Origin: Candidatus Apopatocola equi
GTDB taxonomy: Bacteria; Bacillota; Clostridia; Oscillospirales; Oscillospiraceae
NCBI GenBank assembly: GCA_018065965.1
Contig: JAGHSH010000108.1
Coordinates: 1 to 8,908, forward strand
Direction of reading: 5' to 3'
Length of the DNA: 8,908 bases
In this document: piece after piece, positions 1-6,600 of the stretch
Layout of the letters: each line of letters begins with the position of its first letter
Position numbering within the stretch: the stretch's first letter is position 1
Made by a program: the position numbers and the translations under genes
Notes under the pieces: generated by a model
What the model was told of the DNA's origin: nothing
The model's database searches: none
What the model saw: only the letters and a program-made list of their open reading frames with translations

Positions 1-312
1 GGCGTGGGACATGCCACGGACTATACCCGCCGCATCGAGGAGGCCACCGGCATCGAAAGCCGCGTGACCGTGCTGGGCTATATCCAGCGGGGCGGCGTGC
101 CCTCAGCCCGCGACCGTTCCACCGCCGCCATGATGGGCGTCCGGGCGCTGGACATTTTCAAGGAGGGCGATGAGAGCCGGGCCGTGATCGTCAAGGGCGG
201 CTGCATCACCGATATGCCTCTGGCGGACACCACCGACATGAAGCGCGCACTGGACGAGACCATGTTCCGGAGCTGCAACCGCATTGACACCTCCTATTAC
301 TGGAACAAATAA
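1..312 (+). CDS. pfkA: 6-phosphofructokinase, C-terminal part (5' end outside window)
   Basis: The reading frame is open from base 1 and stops at TAA 310-312, giving about 103 C-terminal residues of a protein that begins upstream. The segment VTVLGYIQRGGVPSARDR matches the well-conserved phosphofructokinase signature (family form GHIQRGGxPxAxDR), which contributes to fructose-6-phosphate binding. The enzyme phosphorylates fructose 6-phosphate in glycolysis in the cytoplasm. The GG-V-P version and the tail ending in SYYWNK fit the bacterial PfkA family, but the N-terminal nucleotide-binding part is missing, so ATP versus pyrophosphate use cannot be judged. It is convergent with the minus-strand gene at 653-1678 and shows no functional link to the B12-regulated genes. 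Its natural TAA end also argues that TAA is an ordinary stop codon in this genome. Confidence 0.88.
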   Translation, partial: GVGHATDYTRRIEEATGIESRVTVLGYIQRGGVPSARDRSTAAMMGVRALDIFKEGDESRAVIVKGGCITDMPLADTTDMKRALDETMFRSCNRIDTSYYWNK

Positions 313-332
313 AACTTCAGAGACTCTCTCCG

Positions 333-400
333 CAAATCAAAAAGGTTCGCTGCAAATGCTTTCATTTTGCAGCGAACCTTTTTGATTTGATTCGTTTTTT
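333..400 (+). terminator. Strong intrinsic terminator after pfkA, potentially bidirectional
   Basis: A long inverted repeat pairs 333-358 with 363-389 around a CTTT loop, with a single-base bulge. The stem core is GGTTCGCTGCAAA-type sequence. On the plus strand the core is followed by TTTTTGATTTG and then by T6 at 395-400. On the minus strand the same core is also followed by a TTTTTGATTTG tract. It therefore can end transcripts from both pfkA (plus) and the convergent gene at 653-1678 (minus). Confidence 0.85.
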
Positions 401-652
401 CCCACGGCGTGGGGAACGGAGTTCAGCCCCCCCACATTATATTTATCGCCAGAAAAAGAATGAAGGCCGCTGGGCGGTGGAGAAGAGAACAGAGGCTCGG
501 CGGCGAAATGCCGCCGTCGGATGATCTGAGTTTCTGTCTCTGTGACCGCTGCGTGGCTGTACGCGCTGGGAACCCTTCCGCTGCCGCCGGTGAGTGACTT
601 TCTTAGTGAGTGCAGCGGGGATGCGGATTGCCGCGGCGATGGGACACCGTTT
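401..652. other. Intergenic region between convergent genes; no gene seen
   Basis: No frame here has a credible start, ribosome binding site and protein-like composition. The one clear structure is a perfect hairpin: 7-bp arms at 498-504 and 510-516 around a GAAAT loop. It has no T tract on either side, so it is not a classical terminator. The stretch would form the 3' untranslated region of the minus-strand gene if that transcript runs to the bidirectional hairpin at 333-389. It could also hold eroded sequence from a lost gene. Confidence 0.4.
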
Positions 653-1678
653 TCAGGGCTTCCAGAGCGCGTAGAGCGTCATGGATGCCTCCACCTTTCC
701 CGTCATGAAGTCCCAGGGACAGGTGCAGGCCGGATCTGTGTACCAGCCGCCGAAACGGAAGCCCTCTCTGACAGGGGCAGGGGGCATGGAGAGCGCAGCA
801 CCCTTCCGGATACGAACCGGCGCGACCCGGCTGCCGCCGCGGGAGTCAAAGCGCACCTTCCGGCTGCCCAGCAGGAAGAGGAGCAGCAGCGGCGGCAGGA
901 TCAACCCGGCGAGGAGCCAGCCCTTCCAGACGCTGCCTGCAGTGCCGCCTTCCGTCCACCGGGCATAGAGCGTCAGGTTGCCGTCTACGGTGTCGTTTTC
1001 AAAATCCCAGGGCTCCGTGCAGTCTATGTCCCGGTACCAGCCCTCAAAGGTGTAGCCTGCGCGCCTGGGATCCTTCGGCCGGCGCAGTTTTTCGCCGAAG
1101 CGCACCGGCTGATCCTCTACCTCACTGCCGCCGTTTTCCTCAAAGCTGACGGTGCATTCCGTGCTGACCACGATGCGGAGATCGTTGCAGACCGAGGCAT
1201 AGGAGTCTGTACCGTCCTCCGTGGATACCAGACAGTTCACCGCACGGACGGTGGACACGCCGCCCTTTCCCAGCACTCTGAACTGGAATACGGCCAGCGT
1301 TGTCTCGCTCTCCCACAGCTCACCGCCGGAGAGCGAGAGATAATTCACATAGAACGCCCGGCCGCCGGTCCGGCGCGCCATGTCATTCCAGCTCACGCCC
1401 CCGGGCGTGATCACGGAGCTGCCTACCAGTTCCAGAAAGCTGTCGTCATATTCCAGCTCTGCCTGAACCGCCCGGGTCAGCGAGGACTCCCGGCTGTCGA
1501 GCCGACTGAGGGTGAGGGTCGCCGTGACGAGCTGACCCGTTTCTGCCTCCTTTTCCTTTTTACCGTCAGCCGTCAGCCGGAAATCGTAGCTGCGGCTTTC
1601 ATCCGCAGCCTGAGCCGAGAGCAGGCTCACGGTGAGAAACAGACAGAGCATCAACAGGACGGCCAGTGTTTTTTTCAT
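653..1678 (-). CDS. Membrane-anchored cohesin-like protein with two InlB B-repeats
   Basis: 341 residues, stop TGA at 653-655. The start ATG (complement of 1676-1678) is preceded by AAGGGG (complement of 1687-1692) with 8-nt spacing and opens directly into a signal peptide (MKKTLAVLLMLCLFLTV, predicted cleavage near SAQA-A at about 25). A longer in-frame start further upstream would run through the terminator hairpin and is rejected. Residues about 30-172 resemble a cohesin fold: LTADG..., then AVQAELEYDDSFLELVG (the cohesin 'yDp..L' strand) and TLAVFQFRVLGKGG (the 'l..l.F.v...a..G' strand). Residues 174-241 are an InlB B-repeat (Listeria-Bacteroides repeat; GYTFEGWYRD, LTLYARW). A hydrophobic helix lies at about 254-271 (LLAGLILPPLLLLFLL). 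A second B-repeat follows at 274-340 (GFRFGGWYTD, LTLYALW), ending at the C-terminus. The inferred role is a surface receptor for a dockerin partner, with the dockerin protein encoded across the divergent promoter region. Expression should be B12-repressed through the upstream riboswitch. Cohesin assignment is by pattern only. Confidence 0.82.
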   Translation of the reverse strand: MKKTLAVLLMLCLFLTVSLLSAQAADESRSYDFRLTADGKKEKEAETGQLVTATLTLSRLDSRESSLTRAVQAELEYDDSFLELVGSSVITPGGVSWNDMARRTGGRAFYVNYLSLSGGELWESETTLAVFQFRVLGKGGVSTVRAVNCLVSTEDGTDSYASVCNDLRIVVSTECTVSFEENGGSEVEDQPVRFGEKLRRPKDPRRAGYTFEGWYRDIDCTEPWDFENDTVDGNLTLYARWTEGGTAGSVWKGWLLAGLILPPLLLLFLLGSRKVRFDSRGGSRVAPVRIRKGAALSMPPAPVREGFRFGGWYTDPACTCPWDFMTGKVEASMTLYALWKP

Positions 1679-1710
1679 GAAAGCACCCCTTGTTGTGAGA
1701 TTCACGGAGA

Positions 1711-1758
1711 AAAAATAAAAAGGCGGTCGCCTCCCTCCGGGGGAGAGCAACTGCCTTT
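1711..1758 (-). terminator. Riboswitch-controlled intrinsic terminator upstream of the cohesin-like gene
   Basis: Read on the minus strand, three stacked helices pair around a CCGGA loop: AAAGGC with GCCTTT, GTTGC with GCGAC (one G-U pair), and CTCCC with GGGAG. They are separated only by single-base irregularities. The hairpin is followed immediately by TTATTTTTT (plus 1711-1719). It lies between the minus-strand cobalamin aptamer and the ATG at 1678, so it is the likely expression platform: transcription stops when cobalamin is bound. Confidence 0.85.
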
Positions 1759-1773
1759 GGGCACAGAAATGAT

Positions 1774-1803
1774 GATCTATATAACAAAAAATTATAATAG
1801 ATC
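1774..1803 (-). other. AT-rich hairpin between aptamer and terminator (possible antiterminator element)
   Basis: On the minus strand GATCTAT-T-ATAA pairs with TTATATAGATC around a TTTTTTG loop (11 bp, one bulged base). The pairing can be extended outward by ACAG/CTGT-type complementarity with bulges. It sits exactly between the end of the B12 aptamer and the terminator, so it may be the alternative structure of the expression platform or a simple spacer helix. An embedded ATTATAAT palindrome looks like a -10 box but has no -35 partner. Confidence 0.4.
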
Positions 1804-1817
1804 ACTCTGTCTGCTGC

Positions 1818-2040
1818 CTGTGTAGGTCTTCTGACTGACGCGTTCAAATGCACGGCGGCATTTACGCGCGGTCCCTGCCTTCTCATACCCGCGAGGGTAC
1901 AATGACACGCTTTCGCAAGAGGCGGCGGCCGCCTCCGGGGTCACGCTTCACGATCACAGCTACGGGGGGCGCACGGCGGCCCCCGTGTCCGGGATTCACA
2001 CCCGATTCCCTTGTTCAGCGAACAAGAATGCGTTTCCGCG
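1818..2040 (-). promoter_or_regulatory. Cobalamin (B12) riboswitch aptamer, minus strand
   Basis: Read on the minus strand from 2040 downward, the class hallmarks appear in order. A 7-bp hairpin CTTGTTC-GCT-GAACAAG comes first, then GGGAATCGGGTGTGAATCCC (complement of 1991-2010) and CCGTAGCTGTGA (complement of 1954-1965, the family's 'CxGCnRCTGTnA' element). GGTATGAGAAGGCAGGG follows (complement of 1873-1889), and last the B12 box AGTCAGAAGACCTAC (complement of 1822-1836; family form AGyCAGgAGACCtgC). The aptamer lies between a good promoter (2087-2115) and a terminator (1711-1758) and precedes the cohesin-like gene. Boundaries are approximate. The box has CAGAAGAC where CAGGAGAC is usual, which might weaken or alter ligand response. 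Confidence 0.9.
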
Positions 2041-2086
2041 CCGATCGGGCGGAGAGCGCATGTGCCACAAAAGCAAGACTGAAAGT

Positions 2087-2115
2087 ATGATAGCATGTTT
2101 TTTCTCATTTGTCAC
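2087..2115 (-). promoter_or_regulatory. Sigma-A-type promoter for the minus-strand riboswitch transcript
   Basis: On the minus strand the -35 is GTGACA (complement of 2110-2115). A 17-nt spacer ending in TGC follows, so the -10 is of the extended TGn type, and the -10 is TATCAT (complement of 2087-2092). Each hexamer is 5/6 to consensus. Transcription would start near 2080, about 40 nt before the aptamer. Confidence 0.75.
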
Positions 2116-2151
2116 GCAGTATTTCAAAAATCATCTATGCAAAAAATGTAT

Positions 2152-2180
2152 TTGACTAATTCAACAGTATCTGATTAAAT
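2152..2180 (+). promoter_or_regulatory. Likely promoter for the plus-strand riboswitch operon
   Basis: TTGACT at 2152-2157 (5/6 to TTGACA), 17-nt spacer, then TTAAAT at 2175-2180 (4/6 to TATAAT) preceded by TGA, i.e. an extended -10. The start would be near 2187, about 35 nt upstream of the aptamer. It lies in the AT-rich gap between the two aptamers. The -35 boxes of the two divergent promoters are only about 36 bp apart, so a shared upstream regulator could affect both. Confidence 0.6.
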
Positions 2181-2221
2181 TGAACAAAAAAATAAATAAG
2201 AAGAATTGACTATTCCGTTGA

Positions 2222-2445
2222 AGCAGGTAGCCGTTCGCTGCAAAGAGTGTCTGCACTCAGGCGGCGGTGAAAGAGGAAGTGGGTGAGAATCCCACGCACG
2301 ACCGGTACTGTATACGCGAGGGTCTGCTGAAGGAGCATTGCTCCGGGGGACGAAAGTCCGTCATTTCGCCGAGTCGGGCGGGAGAAGGCAGGCATGACCC
2401 GCGGCGGCTGAGCCGCCGACGCGCAAGCCAGGAGACTTACTGAAG
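2222..2445 (+). promoter_or_regulatory. Cobalamin (B12) riboswitch aptamer, plus strand
   Basis: Hallmarks in order: GAGGAAGTGGGTGAGAATCCC at about 2273-2293, GACCGGTACTGT at 2300-2311, a GGAC-GAAA-GTCC tetraloop hairpin near 2348-2359, GGGCGGGAGAAGGC near 2376-2389, a GGCGGCTGAGCCGCC hairpin near 2403-2417, and the B12 box AAGCCAGGAGAC at 2425-2436. GTAG near 2227 can pair with CTTAC at 2436-2440 to close the P1 helix. It precedes a terminator (2501-2550) and then the gene cluster starting at 2564. Exact ends are approximate. Confidence 0.93.
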
Positions 2446-2500
2446 CTGAGGAATCAAATCCGATGAATCCTTGAAGGTGCGTACGAGGACAGAATCGTCC

Positions 2501-2550
2501 GCCCTTCCCCCATGGGGAAGGGCAGGCTTTTCTATCCTTTTTTCTTTTTC
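2501..2550 (+). terminator. Riboswitch-controlled intrinsic terminator upstream of the plus operon
   Basis: A perfect 10-bp GC-rich stem pairs GCCCTTCCCC (2501-2510) with GGGGAAGGGC (2514-2523) around a CAT loop. The T-rich stretch 2527-2550 (TTTTC...TTTTTTCTTTTTC) follows after 3-4 bases. Its position between aptamer and first start codon indicates a transcription-termination expression platform. The T tract is somewhat displaced and interrupted, so termination may be leaky. Confidence 0.78.
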
Positions 2551-2563
2551 GGGGGAACCAGGT

Positions 2564-2902
2564 ATGTCAAAAATGTCACCGCAGATGCGAATTGCCGTTC
2601 AGCGCAGAGAATTTGAGCTGGCAAGAGCCCTGCAAAAACCGAAGCGGAAAGCCATGGAGGACGCCTTTGAGCAGCTCCACAGCCACGACAGCGATGATGA
2701 GCTGCTGGATTATGTGATGGGGTGCTATCTGGAGCGGGGAGATCATATGCAGCGCGCCGGTTTTGTGGGCATACGCTATCTGGAGCAGCGGCTTGGCTGC
2801 TGGAGCAGTTTCATGCCCAGGGTCAAACGGCGGATACGGGAACTCAACAGCGCACAGCAGACGGAATTATCGGAAGAACCGAAGTCCGATGTCTGCAGAT
2901 AG
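2564..2902 (+). CDS. Small helical cytosolic protein of unknown function, first gene of the B12-regulated operon
   Basis: 112 residues from ATG 2564 to TAG 2900-2902. The start is supported by GGGGGAA at 2551-2557 with about 8-nt spacing. An upstream TTG at 2471 in the same frame would place the terminator hairpin inside the gene and is rejected. There is no signal peptide or membrane segment. The protein is strongly charged and looks all-alpha: residues 9-22 (RIAVQRREFELARA), 28-40, 45-58 (acidic, DDELLDYVMGCYLERG), 66-78 and 84-95 (basic, PRVKRRIREL). I do not recognise the family. A small cytosolic helical protein preceding secreted surface proteins could be a regulator, an adaptor or a chaperone for the large secreted partner, but nothing in the sequence settles this. 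The coding composition is ordinary for the region. Confidence 0.72.
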   Translation: MSKMSPQMRIAVQRREFELARALQKPKRKAMEDAFEQLHSHDSDDELLDYVMGCYLERGDHMQRAGFVGIRYLEQRLGCWSSFMPRVKRRIRELNSAQQTELSEEPKSDVCR

Positions 2903-2943
2903 AAAACGGCTTTTCTGTCTGAGACATTTGGACTGCTTTTTTA
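2891..2943 (+). terminator. Hairpin plus T tract overlapping the end of the small gene (possible attenuator)
   Basis: CAGATAGAAAA (2896-2906) pairs with TTTTCTGTCTG (2911-2921) around a CGGC loop, with one U-G pair. The stem can be extended by GTCT (2891-2894) with AGAC (2922-2925) across a bulged G. T7 lies at 2937-2943, about 12 nt beyond the stem, which is further than in a classical terminator. It includes the stop codon of the small gene and sits just before the GGAGGG ribosome binding site at 2949-2954. It could reduce expression of the large gene or protect processed RNA. Confidence 0.35.
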
Positions 2944-2965
2944 TTCCTGGAGGGTCAGAAAAAAT

Positions 2966-3607
2966 ATGAAAACAAAAACAGTCGGCATTCTTATTCTGGC
3001 GCTGCTTCTCGCGGCGCTTGTCCTGCCGCTTTCTGTCGGCGCTTCCGGCGGAGGGCAGGGCAGCTTCGTGCTGGCGGCGGTCAGTGCCAATGAGGTGATC
3101 ATCGAGCCCACGCGCATCGAGTACCGCAGCGGCGACACCGTGCAGGACGCTCTGCTGCGCAGCGGCTTCGCGTTCGAAGGACTGGAGCAGGGCGAGATCT
3201 TCTCCATCGAGGATGTGGTGGATAACTTCTGCCGGTATTTTGACTATACCGATGAGCAGGGGCGGAACTACATTCTGGAAACGCCTGCCGAGAAGGTCGG
3301 CTTCGTGTTCTTCACGGTCTCCATGAACGATGTGCCGGAGGTATTCCCTCTGCTGCAGCGCATGGAGGAATACCGGAGCATGACCGACGGCGTGCAGCTC
3401 TACGGGGATGCGAAAACGGCATACCGAAACGCGGCCAACGGTCTCCGCTCCCTGAACGCGAAAACCGCCGGGGAGCTGCTTGCCCGACTGGACGCGGCCA
3501 TCAACGCCTATGAGAAGCGCTTTGAGGGCAGCCGGTACACGGTACGCTTTGCGCTTACGCAGGGCGGGAAAAAGCCGGCAAAGGCCACCGTGACGGTGGT
3601 GGACTAA
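2966..3607 (+). CDS. N-terminal fragment: signal peptide, beta-grasp-like domain, helical segment
   Basis: 213 residues ending at the premature TAA. Residues 1-27 are a signal peptide (MKTKTVGILILALLLAALVLP, predicted cleavage near VGA-S). Residues about 42-118 (EVIIEPTRIEYRSGDTVQ, DALLRSGF, then GEIFSIEDVVDNF) have the order 'sGdTv.dAL..sG....g....I..v' seen in DUF4430/SLBB-like beta-grasp domains. DUF4430 is related to the C-terminal domain of transcobalamin, so the resemblance is notable beside a B12 riboswitch, but it is only a pattern match. Residues 121-187 form alpha helices (EVFPLLQRMEEYRSM, DAKTAYRNAANGL, LLARLDAAINAYEKRF), resembling FIVAR-type surface-protein helices. Residues from 190 begin a PEGA-like beta domain that is cut by the stop. 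If expressed alone, the fragment would be a secreted soluble protein without dockerin or propeller. Confidence 0.7.
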   Translation: MKTKTVGILILALLLAALVLPLSVGASGGGQGSFVLAAVSANEVIIEPTRIEYRSGDTVQDALLRSGFAFEGLEQGEIFSIEDVVDNFCRYFDYTDEQGRNYILETPAEKVGFVFFTVSMNDVPEVFPLLQRMEEYRSMTDGVQLYGDAKTAYRNAANGLRSLNAKTAGELLARLDAAINAYEKRFEGSRYTVRFALTQGGKKPAKATVTVVD

Positions 3608-3697
3608 TACGAGCAGAAAACGGAGAGCAGCGGCACGGAGCTGTCCCTGCTTGCCGGTACCTACCGCTACACGGTCTCCGACGGCGGGATCAACCGG

Positions 3698-6600
3698 GTG
3701 GAGGGCACTCTGTCCGTTGGTGAGGATGCGCCCGCCCCGGTGGTGACGGCGGAGCTCCCGGACGGAAACTGGTTCGGCGAGATCCGGCTGAGCCGAAGCA
3801 CCGGCGATCAGTTTGAGGGCGCCCGCTTTGCAGACGAGAACGCCGCGGATGAGCACAGCACGGTCTTTCTGGTGGAGGACGCGCTGAATACGAACCCCGT
3901 CATCTGGGTCGGCATGGGCGAGGTACCCGACCGGGAGAATACCACCCTCCGCACGGTCTATACCGACCTGAACGGCAAGGATCAGAGCGCAACGAAACGC
4001 AGCTGGGAATCCAGAACTACGGCGCTGGTCGCCTGCCTTGACAGAAGCATGACAGACCGGGAGCTGACGCTGGAGGCCTGCTGCAGCGTAGACGGCGCGG
4101 TACAGATCCAGTCCCACCGGATCGTTCTGCGGCGTTTTCCCACCGTCAAGTCCATAAAGTTACTTCTTCCCGATGGCAGTGAACATTTCTGTCTACCGGG
4201 TTTTTCTGCTGTAAACGGAAACTACGGCGTAACGGTCGTAACAGACACTCTGCGCCTGGAGGCGGAGAGCTTCGGCACGGAGGGCTACAGCGTGGAGGGC
4301 ACGGGCAGCTTCGACTGCGCCGAGGACACCGAGCGCACCCTCACGGTGCGTTATGCCGACGGCCGAGAGTTTTCGTATCACTTCGCCGTTTCCCACGCGG
4401 CGGCCGCCTATGTGCGCATCGACACGCCCGCGGGCTGCAGTCTTGCGGTCTTTGACAGCGAGGAGCACAGCGTCACTCCCGGCGCGGACGGACGCTATGC
4501 GCTCCTGCCCGGGGAGCGCTATCACTATGTCGCCTCCCGCACCGACCGCTTCCACGCCTCCGCCTCCTTCGTTGCCGAGGACGGTATGCACCTGACGGCT
4601 GCCGCTCCCGAAAGCACCGGCGTGCTGGAGTCTCTGGCGTTCTATGACAAGAGCAGCTACAAGACCCGCAAGGCCTATCTGGATCCCGACACGTTCATAC
4701 CCGGCGGGGAGAAAGTGCGAGTCACGCTTCCCGACGCCGCCTCCATCCTCTATGTGCAGGCCACGGCGGCACAGGGCTACAGCGTGACAGCTGTGTTCGG
4801 CACGGAGAGCGGGGAAAAGACGGTCGTGATCGGCAACAAGGTCAGCGATACCGGCGGCGCGAACGCCCTGACCTCCTGCGTTGCCGTGGGCGGCAGCTCT
4901 GCCCCCCTTGCGATCCGCTGCAGCCGCTCGGAGAACGGCGTGAATTATTACGAGGAGACCCGGCTGCTGCTCTGCCGCAGCACACACCTGAAATCCCTTG
5001 CTCTCTCCACGCCCACCCAGGATGTGTCCCTGCTCGATGAGAAGGGGAATAGTGTGAAGTTCAACCGCGAGACGCTGAATTACTGCATCGAGCTGTCCAA
5101 TGACGAGACGGTTCTGGAGCTTGTCTATGAGTTCCTCACCGACGAGGGCTACACCCTGCGGATCAACGGAGCGGAGCAGAGCGCCCGCAGCGTTTCGCTG
5201 CCGCTGGATCCCGAACTGGAGACGGAAAGCCTGACGCTGCAGGTCTCCCACCGGGATGAAAATGCGATCGAGAACAGCTACAGCATCCGCATCATCAAAA
5301 AAGCACCGGTGCCGGTGCGTTTCGTGACGGAGCCTGCGGAGGCGGTGGTCTACATTGTGAACAACCAGACGGAGCTGCGCGTATTCCCGGATGAAAACGG
5401 CGTAGCCTCGCTGATTCCCGGCAGCAGCTACAGCTACACCGTTACCGCTCCGGGCTACCGGGCTGTGCAGGATACCCTGTATTCTCCCCCTGAGGGCGGC
5501 GAGACCCTGGAGCTGGAGCTGCTCGAAGCCAAAGGCAGCGAGCACCGGGAGGTGAGCGCCGAATGGCCCTCCTTCCGTGCCGATACGTCCAACAACGGTG
5601 TGGTCGGCTTTGCGACCCCCATCAAGGCGGAGGACGCTGCGCTCTACTGGGCGACCAAGCTCGGCGACGGCTACGGCAGCGATGCCACCGGCTGCCCCAT
5701 TATCGCCGACGGCTATCTTTACACCTATGCGGGGAATTGCATCTACAAAGTGGACACCGTGTCCGTCGAGGTGGTGGCAAAAGGGACGATGGAGCGCTCC
5801 TCCTCCTTTGCCATCAACAATCCCACCTATGCTGAGGGCATGATCTTCGTGGGCCTCTCCGACGGCGGCATTCAGGCCTTTGACGCCACCACGCTGGAAT
5901 CCCTCTGGCTCTATACCGACCCGCTGGGCGGACAGCCCAACTGCCCCATCGTGGTACATAACGGCTTCCTCTACACGGGCTTTTGGTCCGGCGAGGAGCT
6001 GAAGGCCGACCTTGTGTGTCTGTCGCTGACCGATGAGGACGCGGAGAAGAGCGATGAGGCCAAGCTGGCCACCTGGCGCTATACCTGCAAGGGCGGCTTT
6101 TACTGGGCGGGCTGCTATGTCTGCGACAACTATCTTCTTGTCGGCACGGATGACGGTCAGGCAGGCTACACCAAGGGCTATGCCAGCTTCCTGAGCATGG
6201 ATCCGAGAACCGGCCGGATCATAGACAGCATCACCCTCAAGCAGCCCGGCGATATCCGCTCCGCCGTGACCATGGCAGACGGTACCGCCTACTTTACCAC
6301 CAAGGGCGGGTACTTCTACTGCGTGGATGTGGACGGGAACGGCCGACTGGGCACGCTCCGCTATATCAAACTGCAGAACGGCAGCGATACCGCCCCCGCC
6401 ATGAGCACCTGCACCCCCGCCATCTGGAACGGCCGCGCCTACATCGGCGTGTGCGGCAGCAGTCAGTTCGGCGAGTATTCCGGCCACAACATCACGGTCA
6501 TCGACCTGCAGAACTGGTGCATCGCCTATTCCGTGCCCACCCAGGGCTATCCTCAGACCAGCGGTCTGGTGACCACGGCCTACGGCGGGAGCGTGTATGT

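Noticed and set aside
409..597. Small plus-strand frame after pfkA
   Set aside because: It starts with GTG right after the terminator, has no ribosome binding site and no protein-like features.
1679..1750. Extended N-terminus for the minus-strand gene starting near 1750
   Set aside because: The extra codons are the terminator hairpin and T tract. The ATG at 1678 has its own ribosome binding site and begins a signal peptide.
1793..1798. Perfect TATAAT on the plus strand (part of an ATTATAAT palindrome)
   Set aside because: No -35 hexamer at suitable spacing on either strand and no gene suitably placed. It is better explained as part of the AT-rich leader hairpin.
542..1825. Plus-strand open frame of about 427 codons
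   Set aside because: It is opposite the cohesin/InlB-repeat gene and runs through the terminator and leader; its composition is non-protein-like.
1848..2090. Small plus-strand open frame
   Set aside because: It lies wholly within the minus-strand cobalamin riboswitch leader.
2210..2395. Small minus-strand open frame
   Set aside because: It lies wholly within the plus-strand cobalamin riboswitch.
1818..2445. Inverted duplication or mobile element as origin of the paired riboswitches
   Set aside because: The two aptamers share only family-conserved positions. No transposase, terminal repeats or target-site duplication were seen.
3605..3607. Genome-wide recoding of TAA as a sense codon
   Set aside because: pfkA ends with TAA at its expected C-terminus, so TAA acts as a normal stop here.
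2867..4117. Minus-strand open frame of about 416 codons
   Set aside because: It is a shadow of the N-terminal part of the large secreted protein; the plus strand has a signal peptide and ribosome binding site.
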